Assembly (NCBI GenBank): GCA_035557635.1
Contig: DATMDR010000045.1
Location: 1-31,789, forward strand
Direction of reading: 5' to 3'
Length of the DNA: 31,789 nt
Source: VRUE01 sp035557635
Lineage (GTDB): Bacteria > Actinomycetota > Thermoleophilia > Solirubrobacterales > 70-9
In this document: positions 16,317 through 24,191 of the stretch, piece by piece
How the letters are laid out: every line of letters begins with the position of its first letter
How positions within the stretch are numbered: the first letter of the stretch is position 1
The notes under the pieces: model-generated
What the model was told of the DNA's origin: nothing
Seen by the model: only the letters and a program-made list of their open reading frames with translations
The model's database searches: none
Made by a program: the position numbers and the translations under genes

Positions 16317-17129
16317 TCAGCCGGCGCGGGCGATGAAGATCGCCTTCGTGTGCGCCGCTTCGTCGAGTGGCTTGCGGGGGATGCCGTCGGTGCTCTGCCC
16401 GTACACGTCGAGGCACTCCAGCCCCGCCCGCTCGAGCGCCGCTAGCACCTCCTGCTCGGGAAAGTGACGCTGGCGGTGGGTGGCGAGCTCCTCGACATCG
16501 CCCTCGCCGGCTGCCGTCCCCGGACCCTCGATCGTCATCCGCGCCTCGCAGATCGAGCCCGGCTCGGCATCGGCGTCCGCCTCGCCGTGCCAGACCACCC
16601 GCCGCCCATCCTCGAGCTCGGCGAAGGCCTCGGTCATCGCCCAGATGCTGCGGTAGGCGTGCAGCGCGTTGACGTCGAACAGCAGCAGTCCGGTGGGAGC
16701 CAAATTGGCGCGCATCCCCCGCAGCGCCCGCGTCAGCTCCTCCTCGTCGAGCATGTAGTTGACGGCATCGTCCAGCGACCAGACCAGGTCGAACTCGCCG
16801 AAGACGGGCAGCTCGCGCATGTCGGCGACGCTGAGCCGCACCTCCTCGCCCACCTTGGCGCCGGCTTCCTCCAGCATCGAAGCCGAGATGTCGCAGCCGG
16901 CCACCTCCCAGCCGCGCGGCAGCATCGGCAGGAAGCTCTTGCCGGTGCCGCAGGCGACGTCGAGCAGGCGCCGCCCGCGCAGGCCGCGACGCTCCAGGAT
17001 CGGCAGCAGGTCGGCGATCCAGCCCTCGTAGTCGTTGAAGGAGGTGTAGGCGTCGTAGACCGGCGCGATCGCCTCGTACGTGAGCTCCGCCCAGCGCGCG
17101 TCCCGCTCCCCCGCGGTCCCCGTTCCCAT
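16317..17129 (-). CDS. class I SAM-dependent methyltransferase
   Basis: A 270-residue methyltransferase with motif I LLDVACGTGKS at residues 55-65, the acidic SAM-ribose residue in VAGCDISASMLEEA, VRLSVADMRELP as motif II, and FDLVWSLDDAVNYM as the post-II region. This pattern resembles small-molecule methyltransferases of the Methyltransf_25 type. The substrate is not readable. The gene converges on the lipoprotein gene with a 3-base gap, and its ATG at 17129 has only a weak Shine-Dalgarno sequence. Confidence 0.85.
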   Translation of the reverse strand: MGTGTAGERDARWAELTYEAIAPVYDAYTSFNDYEGWIADLLPILERRGLRGRRLLDVACGTGKSFLPMLPRGWEVAGCDISASMLEEAGAKVGEEVRLSVADMRELPVFGEFDLVWSLDDAVNYMLDEEELTRALRGMRANLAPTGLLLFDVNALHAYRSIWAMTEAFAELEDGRRVVWHGEADADAEPGSICEARMTIEGPGTAAGEGDVEELATHRQRHFPEQEVLAALERAGLECLDVYGQSTDGIPRKPLDEAAHTKAIFIARAG

Positions 17130-17283
17130 ATCTCGAAGACCCGTCCAATACTCAACTTAGTTTCAGCGTTCAATTTCCCCCGTTTGATTTACAGCGGTGT
17201 ACGGTCGGTAGATCAACCGTCCACTAATCCAAAACAGAGATTCAGATGACGGGTGGGAATGGGGAGAGGCGCACAGGATCTGC

Positions 17284-17712
17284 TTGCGCGAGGCGTTTTA
17301 CTTCGCGAAGAGCCCGAGCGAGGCCGAGGACATAGCCCAGGATGCCTTGCTTCGCGCTTGGCGCAATCGCGCGAAGCTGCGGGACAACGCCCGCCGCAAG
17401 GAGTGGCTGACGTCGATCGTTCGCAGGGAGGCGTTTCGCGAGCACGAACGGGTGCGTCCCGAGCCCGTGGAGAGGGTCGAGTTCCATCTCGAGGCCGCCG
17501 ATGACAAGCGGGTGGTGGACACGGTCGAGCGAGCCGACATCCGTGCCGCGATCGACCGTCTCAGCGAGCGCGAGCAGCAGCTGCTGCGGTTGCGCTACGA
17601 CGAGGACCTGACCGAATCGGCGATCTCGCGCCGTCTCAGCATTCCCGAGGGCACGGTGAAGGTTCGCCTCCACCGCGCGCGCCACAAGCTGCGGCGCGCG
17701 ATCGACGCTTAA
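17284..17712 (+). CDS. ECF-like RNA polymerase sigma factor
   Basis: A 142-residue sigma-70 family protein. Region 2 is REAFYFAKSPSEAEDIAQDALLRAW (abbreviated here as REAFYFAKS...DALLRAW), and region 4 is AIDRLSEREQQLLRLRYDED followed by the HTH segment ISRRLSIPEGTVKVRLHRAR. The TTG at 17284 is the only credible in-frame start, with no good ribosome site; it leaves region 2 slightly short at its N-terminus. The frame is open further upstream (GWEWGEAHRICL), while ATG 17246 with better context is in the wrong frame, so a one-base indel near 17250 is possible. No anti-sigma gene is adjacent. Upstream, ACGGT/ACCGT repeats at about 17198-17219 could be a regulatory site. Confidence 0.75.
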   Translation: MREAFYFAKSPSEAEDIAQDALLRAWRNRAKLRDNARRKEWLTSIVRREAFREHERVRPEPVERVEFHLEAADDKRVVDTVERADIRAAIDRLSEREQQLLRLRYDEDLTESAISRRLSIPEGTVKVRLHRARHKLRRAIDA

Positions 17713-17721
17713 CCCGGCAAG

Positions 17722-18330
17722 TCACCCAGTAGCAGTCGCCCGGCGCATCTCGTCGGCGGCCGCGCGTGGGCCGATGTAAGGGACGAGCATCGCGAAGAGC
17801 AGGTCGGGCAGCATCGCCGGCAACCGCTCGGTTCGCCCGGCGAGGACCTCGTCGAAGATCAGGCCCGAGACGGCACCGGCCGACATCAGGGCGATGTTGT
17901 CCGGCAGCTCGCGGCCGCCGGTCAGCTCACGTCCGGCCTCGAGGAACTCGGTGAAGCGGGCGACCGCGTTCCAGTGCAGCTGGCGGGCGTCGGCGCCGGC
18001 TGCCGCGACCTCGACCACCGCGGTGCGGGCCAGCTCCGGGTCGACCGCGAAGAGCTCGACGATCGTCGCCAGGCCGGTGCGCATCCGGTCCAGCCACGGC
18101 TGCTCGCCGTCGCAGTTGGCGACGACCTCACCGAAGACTTGTTCGACCAGCCTCTCGTAGGCGGCGAGGAAGCACTCGTGCTTGTCCTCGAAGTGCTTGT
18201 AGAAGGTGGTGCGGGAGGTGCCCGCCTCCTCGATCACGTCGGCGACCGAGGTGGCCTTGTATCCCTTTGAGCCGACGACGCGGATCATCGCCGCCAGGAT
18301 CAGGTCGCGCCGCGATTCGGTAGCTGCCAT
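17722..18330 (-). CDS. TetR-family transcriptional regulator (1)
   Basis: A 202-residue TetR regulator. The N-terminal HTH spans about residues 5-50: RRDLILAAMIRVVGSKGYKA, VADVIEEAGTSRTTFYKHFE, the classic TetR recognition pattern. The rest is a ligand-binding helical domain with no diagnostic motif. ATG 18330 (MAATESRR) is used; the longer frame to 18372 adds a non-family N-terminus. It is the third of three same-strand TetR genes but is separated from the second by 65 bases holding a TATGAT -10-like element, so it probably has its own promoter. Confidence 0.85.
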   Translation of the reverse strand: MAATESRRDLILAAMIRVVGSKGYKATSVADVIEEAGTSRTTFYKHFEDKHECFLAAYERLVEQVFGEVVANCDGEQPWLDRMRTGLATIVELFAVDPELARTAVVEVAAAGADARQLHWNAVARFTEFLEAGRELTGGRELPDNIALMSAGAVSGLIFDEVLAGRTERLPAMLPDLLFAMLVPYIGPRAAADEMRRATATG

Positions 18331-18367
18331 CGGCCATCCCAGAAGGTAGGAACTACTAGGTATCTGG

Positions 18368-18373
18368 ATCATA
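18368..18373 (-). promoter_or_regulatory. -10-like element upstream of TetR (1)
   Basis: On the minus strand TATGAT (5 of 6 bases of the consensus) lies 37 bases before ATG 18330. No convincing -35 is seen. Immediately downstream, TACCTAGTAGTTCCTACC contains related half-sites that might bind the regulator itself. Confidence 0.3.
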
Positions 18374-18395
18374 GCGGCAACGTGTACGAAGGTGT

Positions 18396-19064
18396 TTATT
18401 TAACCCTTTCGCCCACCTCCCTGGCTGCCGCCTCTGGGCCGATATACGGCACTAGCGTGGCAAAAAGCAGGTCGGAAAGCAACTCCGGCAGATACTCCGC
18501 GCGTCCCGCCACCAACTCGTCGGAGATCAGCCCGGTGACGGCGCCGATCGCCATCCGCGAGGTATTGGCCGGCAGGTTGCGCCCGGCGGGGGAGAAGTCC
18601 CGACCCTCGTCGAAGAGGGGCGTCAGCCGCTGCACCGCGGCCCGGTAGTGGCGCTGGGCGGCTGGGCCTGCGGAGCCGATGTCGACCAGCGCCAGGCGGG
18701 CGAGGTCGGGCTCCTCGGCGAGCGCCGCCAGCAGCTCCGTCAGCCCCGCCCGCGCCCGCTCCGGCCAGCGCTCCTGCGACTCGTAAGCGCCGCCGACCCG
18801 CCGTACCAGGGCGTCGACGGCGTTGTCGTAGGCAGCGAGGAAGCAGGCGCCCTTGTCCTCGAAGTGCTCGTAGAAGGTGGTGCGGGAGACGCCCGCCTCG
18901 CGGGTCAGGTCGGCGACCGTCGTCGCGACGTAGCCCTTCTCGGCGACGACGCGGACCGCCGCCTCCAGCAGGCGCTCGCGCTGCGAGCGGGCGACGACCT
19001 CCGGCGGCAGCCGGTGTCGGCCCCGTGGCGGCCGCCACGGCTCACGGGTTTTCGCGCGGGGCAT
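18396..19064 (-). CDS. TetR-family transcriptional regulator (2)
   Basis: A 222-residue TetR protein with a basic, proline-rich lead (MPRAKTREPWRPPRGRHRL) before the HTH at about residues 27-72 (RERLLEAAVRVVAEKGYVAT, LTREAGVSRTTFYEHFEDKG). Its C-terminal domain resembles those of its two neighbours (shared ending LLFATLVPYIGPEAAA versus LLFAMLVPYIGPRAAA), so the trio probably arose by duplication. The start follows the previous TetR stop by 6 bases, with GAGG in the overlapping end region, so it is co-transcribed with TetR (3). Confidence 0.85.
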   Translation of the reverse strand: MPRAKTREPWRPPRGRHRLPPEVVARSQRERLLEAAVRVVAEKGYVATTVADLTREAGVSRTTFYEHFEDKGACFLAAYDNAVDALVRRVGGAYESQERWPERARAGLTELLAALAEEPDLARLALVDIGSAGPAAQRHYRAAVQRLTPLFDEGRDFSPAGRNLPANTSRMAIGAVTGLISDELVAGRAEYLPELLSDLLFATLVPYIGPEAAAREVGERVK

Positions 19065-19070
19065 CCGCTC

Positions 19071-19793
19071 TCAGCCTCGGCCGGCGGGGATCAGCTTCTC
19101 CGCCTCGCGCGACTGGCGCAGCGCCTCGTCCTGGCCGAGGTAGGGCACAGTGGTGATGTAGACGACGTCGGGGAGCAGCTCGCGCAGGCGCTCGGCGTTG
19201 CCGGCGAGGATCTGGCCGACGATCAGCGACTCGGCGGCGGCCAGCGCCGCGCGCCCGGCGCTCGAGGGAATCGCCTGCTCCTCGACCGGGTCGTTGCGGC
19301 CGCGGTCGAGCAGTGACTGCAGGACCCGCTTGCCCGAGGCATAGAGCTCCAGGCCCCGCTCGCTCGCCGAGGGCGCCTCGACCAGGGCCATCCGGGCGAA
19401 GGCGGGGCGGCTCGCCAGCAGGTCGAGGAAGGCGGCGGCGGCGTCGCGGACCGTCGTCGCCCAGGGCTTGTCGGGCGAGTAGACCTCGACGATGCGCCCC
19501 ATCGCGTCCGCGAGCGAGAGCTCCATCGCGGCGTGGAAGCAGTCTTCCTTGTCCTTGAACAGCTCGTAGAAGGTGGCGCGGGAGACGCCGGCGGGCTCGC
19601 AGATGTCGGCGATCGTCGTCGCCCCGTAGCCCTTCTCGGCACAGGTCTCCGCCATCGAGACGAGGATCCGCTCGCGCTGCGAGTGGGCGATCAGCGGCTC
19701 GGCCAGGTCCTCGCGGCCGGCGGGCAGGTGCTCCCGCTCGATCACGCCGCCGATGTCGCTCGAACTGGCGCCTTGGGGGGAGGTGGAAGGCAT
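19071..19793 (-). CDS. TetR-family transcriptional regulator (3)
   Basis: A 240-residue TetR protein. A 38-residue N-terminal extension precedes the HTH (about residues 39-84; RERILVSMAETCAEKGYGAT, ICEPAGVSRATFYELFKDKE). The ligand domain ends LPDVVYITTVPYLGQDEALR, paralogous to the two downstream TetR genes. ATG 19793 is set by a strong AGGAG 10 bases upstream; the frame upstream to 19889 crosses the promoter. It heads a TetR(3)-TetR(2) operon and is divergent from the S51 peptidase pair, which is a plausible target. Confidence 0.85.
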   Translation of the reverse strand: MPSTSPQGASSSDIGGVIEREHLPAGREDLAEPLIAHSQRERILVSMAETCAEKGYGATTIADICEPAGVSRATFYELFKDKEDCFHAAMELSLADAMGRIVEVYSPDKPWATTVRDAAAAFLDLLASRPAFARMALVEAPSASERGLELYASGKRVLQSLLDRGRNDPVEEQAIPSSAGRAALAAAESLIVGQILAGNAERLRELLPDVVYITTVPYLGQDEALRQSREAEKLIPAGRG

Positions 19794-19820
19794 TAGCGGG
19801 TCTCCTCGGATGCAGACAAC

Positions 19821-19844
19821 CGTGTTTCGGTAAACGCGATTGTA
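19821..19844 (-). promoter_or_regulatory. promoter and candidate operator of TetR (3)
   Basis: On the minus strand TACAAT (19844 to 19839) is a good -10 element. Directly after it CGCGTTTACCGAAACACG (19838 to 19821) is an imperfect palindrome: CGCGTTT and AAACACG around a 4-base centre, with one wobble position. An operator overlapping the transcription start fits autorepression by a TetR dimer. The -35 is weak. Confidence 0.4.
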
Positions 19845-19978
19845 CACTCCATATGGCTGCCCGTGGACGATTCGGTACCGAATTAACAATGGCGCGCTCG
19901 ACTGGGAACGCGAGCGGATTCGAGCCTCGAGCGGGATTCGAGGTCTCGCCGCTGCGGGCCTTGTGGCTCATCCGCGCC

Positions 19979-20025
19979 TGTACATCTGGGCGAGGGCGCC
20001 GAAGGGAACTTCGGACCCCTGTACA
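19979..20025 (+). promoter_or_regulatory. nested hairpin leader before the S51 peptidase genes
   Basis: TGTACA at 19979-19984 and TGTACA at 20020-20025 pair as outer arms. GGG (19988-19990) can pair with CCC downstream, and CCGAAG (19999-20004) pairs with CTTCGG (20009-20014) around a GGAA tetraloop. The element ends 35 bases before the ATG of the first peptidase. It could be an mRNA leader structure or an operator; no known riboswitch class is recognised. Confidence 0.4.
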
Positions 20026-20060
20026 AGGACGCTCGGGCTCTGCGTGGCGACCATTTGACG

Positions 20061-20825
20061 ATGCAGAGAACGCCTCGCCAGATCGTCGCCTTTGGCGGTG
20101 GCGGCTTCTCGATGGAATCGGGGAACCCGCTGCTCGACGAGTACGTGCTCGGCTTGACGCGCAGCGAGCGGCCGCGCGTCTGCTTTCTGCCCTCGGCCAG
20201 CGGCGACGCCGACCACTACATCGTCCGCTTCTACCGCGCCTTCGGGGCCGAGCGCTGCGAGGCGAGCCACATCTCGCTCTTCCGGCGCGAGCAGGGCCCG
20301 GCCGACCTGCGCGCCCACCTGCTCTCCCAGGACGTGATCTACGTCGGCGGCGGCAGCGTGATCAGCCTGCTCGGGGTGTGGCGCGCGCACGGGATCGACG
20401 AGATCCTGCGCGAGGCCTGGGAGGCCGGTGTCGTCCTCTGCGGCCTCTCCGCCGGCTCGCTCTGCTGGTTCGCTGACGCGGTGACCGGCTTCCACGGCGC
20501 GCCGCGGCAGGTGGAGGGGCTCGGCCTGCTGCCGTTCAGCAACTGCGTGCACTACGAGACCGGAGGGAGCAGGCGGCGCGCCTACCACGACTTCCTGCGC
20601 GCCGGGATGCGGCCGGGGTACGCGGCCGAGGACGGCGCCGCGCTGCACTTCAGCGGCGCCGAGCTGAGCCGGGTCGTCGCCTCCCGCCCGGCGGCTCGCG
20701 GCTACCGGCTCGACGTCGCCGGCGAGCGGGTGATCGAGATGCAGATCGCCACCGTCTTCCTCGGCGACGGCGGCAGGCCGGTGGCGCCGGTGCCCGAGGC
20801 GCTCTCGACGGCGCTGGCGGCCTGA
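20061..20825 (+). CDS. peptidase E-like protein, family S51 (first copy)
   Basis: A 254-residue S51 peptidase, the family of aspartyl dipeptidase (PepE) and cyanophycinase. The nucleophile elbow GLSAGSLCWF places Ser130; VIYVGGGSVISLLGVW is the glycine-rich family motif before it, and CVHYETGG carries the likely histidine. The fold is glutamine-amidotransferase-like. ATG 20061 is chosen over TTG 20055. The second paralogue starts 5 bases after its stop, so they form an operon. Substrate is unproved; short Asp- or acyl-peptides are likely from the family. Confidence 0.85.
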   Translation: MQRTPRQIVAFGGGGFSMESGNPLLDEYVLGLTRSERPRVCFLPSASGDADHYIVRFYRAFGAERCEASHISLFRREQGPADLRAHLLSQDVIYVGGGSVISLLGVWRAHGIDEILREAWEAGVVLCGLSAGSLCWFADAVTGFHGAPRQVEGLGLLPFSNCVHYETGGSRRRAYHDFLRAGMRPGYAAEDGAALHFSGAELSRVVASRPAARGYRLDVAGERVIEMQIATVFLGDGGRPVAPVPEALSTALAA

Positions 20826-20830
20826 GTCCG

Positions 20831-21625
20831 ATGACCGTGCGCCGCATCCTCACCTTCGGCGGGCACGACTTCACCTCCCGCCCGCCCGACCGCGCGGTCA
20901 GCGAGCTGCTGCTGCGGCTGGCGACCGAGCGCGCCGGGGGCCGGCCGCGGATCTGCATCGTGCCGACCGCCAGCGGCGACACCTCGGACCAGATCGGCCG
21001 CTTCTACGCGACCTTCGGCGAGCGCGCCTGCGAGCCCTCCGACGTCTCCCTCTTCCGGCTCGGCCAGCGGCCGATGACGCTGCGCGACCACCTGCTCGCC
21101 CAGGACCTGATCTACGTCGGCGGCGGCAGCCTGCTCAACCTGCTCGCCGTCTGGGAGGCGCACGAGCTCGGCGGCATCCTCAGCCTGGCCTGGCGGGAGG
21201 GGATAGTCCTCGCCGGCCAGAGCGCCGGCGCGATGTGCTGGTTCGAGGCGGGGATCACCAAATCGTCGGGTCGCTCGGCCCCAGGTGCCGGCCTCGGCCT
21301 GCTCGAGGGCAGCCTCTGCGTCCACTACAACGACGAGCCCGAGCGCCGCGCCGCCTACCTCGACGCGGTCGGCAACGGGATGCCGGACGGCTACGGCCTC
21401 GACGACTACGCCGGGCTGCTCTGGGAGGGCAACGGCACCCCCTCGGCCCTGACCGTCCGCCGCGGGGCCCGCGCCTACAGGGTCCAGTCGGGCGAGACCG
21501 GCGTCACCGAGTTCCCACTCCCAGCCCGCTTCTTGCCAGCACCTGCACCCAGCGCGCTACGCGAGGACATCGCCGAATTCCGCCGAGTGAAGCGAATGCG
21601 CCAGGGCGCAGGCTGGCTCAGCTAG
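20831..21625 (+). CDS. peptidase E-like protein, family S51 (second copy)
   Basis: A 264-residue paralogue of the preceding gene, with the same landmarks: PTASGDTSDQIGRFYATFGE, LIYVGGGSLLNLLAVW, nucleophile Ser131 in GQSAGAMCWF and CVHYNDEPERR. A C-terminal tail (from about residue 235) is longer and more basic than in the first copy. Tandem duplication with divergence in the elbow (GLSAG versus GQSAG) suggests different substrate ranges or a heteromer. A structured repeat begins 20 bases after its stop. Confidence 0.85.
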   Translation: MTVRRILTFGGHDFTSRPPDRAVSELLLRLATERAGGRPRICIVPTASGDTSDQIGRFYATFGERACEPSDVSLFRLGQRPMTLRDHLLAQDLIYVGGGSLLNLLAVWEAHELGGILSLAWREGIVLAGQSAGAMCWFEAGITKSSGRSAPGAGLGLLEGSLCVHYNDEPERRAAYLDAVGNGMPDGYGLDDYAGLLWEGNGTPSALTVRRGARAYRVQSGETGVTEFPLPARFLPAPAPSALREDIAEFRRVKRMRQGAGWLS

Positions 21626-21644
21626 GGGACGAGTCTGCGTGTTC

Positions 21645-21737
21645 GAGGGGCGGGGATATCCCTCGAACGGGCGGATACTCAAAGTGCCGCGCTACTTAGC
21701 GCGGCACTTGTCCGGGCGAGGGATATCCCCGCCCCTC
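21645..21737. repeat. structured intergenic repeat, copy 1
   Basis: Perfect 21-bp outer arms lie at 21645-21665 and 21717-21737. Inside, a middle stem (21668-21673 with 21709-21714, two G-U pairs) and a perfect 13-bp inner hairpin at 21682-21694 with 21697-21709 (AAGTGCCGCGCTA and its complement) nest around each other. The segment GGCGGATACTCAAAGTGCCG is shared with copy 2. It sits between the convergent S51 peptidase and ferritin genes and probably ends transcription from both sides. No transposase or flanking target duplication is seen. Confidence 0.85.
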
Positions 21738-21744
21738 AGCACCC

Positions 21745-22275
21745 TCACCCTTCGCCGGCCGGGGGTGGTGCAGTTGGGTCGCCGTCGCCCTCGCCAGGAT
21801 TCTCACGCGCGATGTAGTCCTCGGCCAGCAGCAGGTTCTCTTTGGAGCGCTCGACCACGTTGAGCAGGTCGTTCATCAGCGCGACCTCCTCGACCTGCTC
21901 CTTGACGAACCACTGCATGAACTGCTCGGCCCGGTAATCCTTGACATTGCGGGCGAGCTCGAACAGGGCGTAGATCTCCTCGCCGACGCGCTTCTCCTGC
22001 TTCAGCGCCATCTTCACCGGCGCCACCCCGTCCCCGTACCTGGTCTCCTGCGACTTGATGTCGGGGATGTGCACCTCCTCGTCGACGTCGAGCAGGTACT
22101 GGATCATCATCATCGCGTGCTCGCGCTCCTCCAGCGCCTGGCGGTAGAAGAAGTGGGCGAGGCGGGGCAGGGTTTCGGCGTCGTAGTAGACGGCGGCGCC
22201 GACGTACTGCTGCGAGGCGGCGAACTCGTTGGCGATCTGCTCGTTGAGCGCGGCGGCGAAGCTTTTCTCGGCCAT
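21745..22275 (-). CDS. ftnA: ferritin (non-heme, FtnA type)
   Basis: A 176-residue ferritin. Ferroxidase-centre residues fall at the same numbers as in E. coli FtnA: Glu17, Glu50, His53, Glu94, Gln127 and Glu130. Glu50 and His53 lie in ALEEREHAMM and Gln127 in WFVKEQVEE. No heme-binding methionine pattern of bacterioferritin is evident. It would oxidise Fe2+ and store iron in a 24-subunit shell. The last 20 residues (GEGDGDPTAPPPAGEG) are a flexible acidic tail. ATG 22275 has a strong AGGAGAGGA ribosome site; the longer open frame to 22545 overlaps the next gene and is rejected. Confidence 0.9.
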   Translation of the reverse strand: MAEKSFAAALNEQIANEFAASQQYVGAAVYYDAETLPRLAHFFYRQALEEREHAMMMIQYLLDVDEEVHIPDIKSQETRYGDGVAPVKMALKQEKRVGEEIYALFELARNVKDYRAEQFMQWFVKEQVEEVALMNDLLNVVERSKENLLLAEDYIARENPGEGDGDPTAPPPAGEG

Positions 22276-22370
22276 GTCCTCTCCTGACTGGTCGGGGGCG
22301 GCGTGCCGGTCCAACGTAGCCGAAACGTCGGATTCGGTTGGCCGAAGTGGGTGTGAGGCTGGCCTAACGC

Positions 22371-23432
22371 TCAGCCGTCCCAGCGGAAGCCCGTCGGGGT
22401 CAGCCGCGGCTCCAGCGGGCTGGTCGGCAGGTCCGGGGGCGGGTCGGCTTCGTTGTAGCCGCGCGGGGCGGTGTCGTTGGGCGTGTCGGGGTGGAAGAGC
22501 GAGGCGAGGACCTGGATCTGGCCGCGGCCGACGCCGAGCTCCCACTGGCCGCCGCCGTAGGCGCCGATGCCGCGCTCGGCGCAGTAGTCGTAGGTCTCGC
22601 AGAGGTCGCGCAGGCCGCCGATCCGCGAGGGCTTGACGTTGACCATCTTCGGCGCCCAGGGCAGCGCCTCGATGTCGGCGATCGAGTGGATCGGCGCGTC
22701 CCAGGTGAGGCGGTCGCGGACTGGTTCGAGGATCGGCCGTGTCTCCTCGTTGACGTCGGGGTCCTCGAAGTAGGCGTCGGGAAAGACCTCGATCAGCTTC
22801 GCGTACAGCTCCGGGTCGGTCTCGACGTCGACCACGGTGTCTTTGTAGAAGCCCTTGAGGTCGAGCGAGTCGACGGCGCCGGTCTCGACCAGCTCGGCGA
22901 TCAGCTCGTCGGTCCAGTCGTTGGTCGGATCGAGCTTGAAGCGGAGGGTCGGGTAGGGATCGAGCTTGCGCTTCAGGGTCTCGATCGTCGAGGGCTCCTC
23001 GCCTCCCGGGGAGAGGCGCATCGAGCAGACGAACTCGACCGGCCGCGGCTCGCGGCCGAGCGTGGCGGCGATGCCGGTGCCGGCCTGGCGCAGCGCCAGG
23101 TCGAGCGCGGCCGACTCGAAGGCCCAGCGGCGGTAGCGGCGCGAGACGTCGCGCTGCGGCTTGGCCGGGAAGGTGTCGACGTCACCCATGAACTCGCAGA
23201 ACTCGCCCAGCGTCGAGTGACCCGTCAGGTCGAGGTTCGGACCGGCGTCCTGCAGGGCGACGTGGTCGAGCGCGTCGTAGGTGACGTCCTCACCGAGGCC
23301 TTCCTCACCACCGCCTTTGAGGTGGATAACGGTGATGAGCCGTTCGAACCCGGGTATCTGCAGCTCCAGCCCCTCGAGCTCGTAGCTCTCGATCTCCAGC
23401 GGCAGGTCGGCGAGCGCATCGAACGTGGCCAC
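22371..23432 (-). CDS. enolase-superfamily (mandelate racemase/MLE-like) enzyme
   Basis: A 353-residue protein with the two-part enolase-superfamily layout. The N-terminal capping domain runs to about residue 125. The barrel follows, with acid-base and metal-ligand candidates in RFKLDPTNDW, LDLKGFYKD, YFEDPDVNEE and MVNVKPSRIGGL, whose lysine matches the second general base of the MLE subgroup. The usual KxK motif is degenerate (FKLD), so the precise subgroup is unclear. It may racemise, epimerise or dehydrate a carboxylate substrate. The C-terminus (PTSPLEPRLTPTGFRWDG) matches a common family end. No metabolic partner is adjacent. Confidence 0.75.
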   Translation of the reverse strand: MATFDALADLPLEIESYELEGLELQIPGFERLITVIHLKGGGEEGLGEDVTYDALDHVALQDAGPNLDLTGHSTLGEFCEFMGDVDTFPAKPQRDVSRRYRRWAFESAALDLALRQAGTGIAATLGREPRPVEFVCSMRLSPGGEEPSTIETLKRKLDPYPTLRFKLDPTNDWTDELIAELVETGAVDSLDLKGFYKDTVVDVETDPELYAKLIEVFPDAYFEDPDVNEETRPILEPVRDRLTWDAPIHSIADIEALPWAPKMVNVKPSRIGGLRDLCETYDYCAERGIGAYGGGQWELGVGRGQIQVLASLFHPDTPNDTAPRGYNEADPPPDLPTSPLEPRLTPTGFRWDG

Positions 23433-23460
23433 GAGTCGATCCTACGAGACGCAGCCCGGA

Positions 23461-24159
23461 CTATGCGGCTTGTTCAGATTCCTCGTCCGCCTCAGCAGCC
23501 TCCAGGAGACGCTTCAGCTCCTCCCAGCCAAGAAAGAACTTCCGATTCGCCGTGTCCTTGCCGCCAAGCCAGACTTTCTCCTCGGTAAGGCGGCGCTTGC
23601 ACTCCTCCGGTCCGCGGCCCTCGTCGTCGCGCCATTCGTCATCGACCCGCCCGCCCGACTTGAGCACGCGATGGGGATTGGCGAAGGCGGGATTCTTTTT
23701 GGCGACCTGGCCGACCGTGATTGCCATTCGCCAGTTGCCGTAGATGGCGATTGAGAATTCGCCGTAGGTCGTCCAGCGCCCTTTGGGAATCAAGCGGCTC
23801 ATACGCAAAACGCGGTTACGCCGGTGCTTAACGGTCAGCCGCCAGCGGCGGGGCCTGGAGCCCTCGACGACTTCGACCATGCTGGCCTTCTCCAAGCCAG
23901 CAACAGCCGTATAGGTGTTTGCCTCGTCGTAGTCCAGCTCGGTGGCAATCTCTCCTGCGGTCATGCCCTTGATAGTTGCCAGGCCAGGCAGAGCCGCGAT
24001 CCGTCGTTGCACGGGCCCGCGCAGGGCCGGCACCTCGACGATGTCCTCGCCAAGGGCAGCGGCAAGGCTTTGGGCGTAGTCCCCATGAGCGCGCTCCAGT
24101 GCGCGATGGAACTTGATTGCGGCCAGGTTGTGGGAGTGATCGAGTGAGTCGGTGGGCAT
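23461..24159 (-). CDS. winged-helix protein fused to alkyltransferase-like domain
   Basis: A 232-residue two-domain protein. Residues about 65-110 form a winged helix (MTAGEIATELDYDEANTYTA, VEVVEGSRPRRWRLT). Residues about 115-200 resemble the DNA-binding domain of O6-alkylguanine-DNA alkyltransferases (VLRMSRLIPKGRWTTYGEFS, VGQVAKKNPAFANPHRVLKS). The active-site PCHR is NPHR here, so the alkyl-accepting cysteine is absent, as in alkyltransferase-like (ATL) proteins that flag damage for nucleotide excision repair. The N-terminal 60 residues are helical and unassigned. A consensus-like promoter and AAAGGAGA ribosome site precede ATG 24159. It may be a regulator that senses alkylated bases; this is inference. 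Confidence 0.65.
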   Translation of the reverse strand: MPTDSLDHSHNLAAIKFHRALERAHGDYAQSLAAALGEDIVEVPALRGPVQRRIAALPGLATIKGMTAGEIATELDYDEANTYTAVAGLEKASMVEVVEGSRPRRWRLTVKHRRNRVLRMSRLIPKGRWTTYGEFSIAIYGNWRMAITVGQVAKKNPAFANPHRVLKSGGRVDDEWRDDEGRGPEECKRRLTEEKVWLGGKDTANRKFFLGWEELKRLLEAAEADEESEQAA

Positions 24160-24191
24160 TGTGGTCTCCTTTGATTGAAATTACAAAAACC

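Noticed and set aside
17130..17139. TATCTCGAAG near 17133 as a copy of the sequence just after tRNA-Asp (4907-4916)
   Set aside because: Only 10 bases match, outside the tRNA, and it lies well beyond the island; not a credible attachment repeat.
19912..19942. Near-direct repeat GAGCGGATTCGAG / GAGCGGGATTCGAG
   Set aside because: Short, imperfect, only two units and no link to a gene start; kept out of the features.
22276..22545. N-terminal extension of ferritin
   Set aside because: It overlaps the enolase-superfamily gene, is low-complexity, and the ATG at 22275 has a strong ribosome site and FtnA-exact residue numbering.
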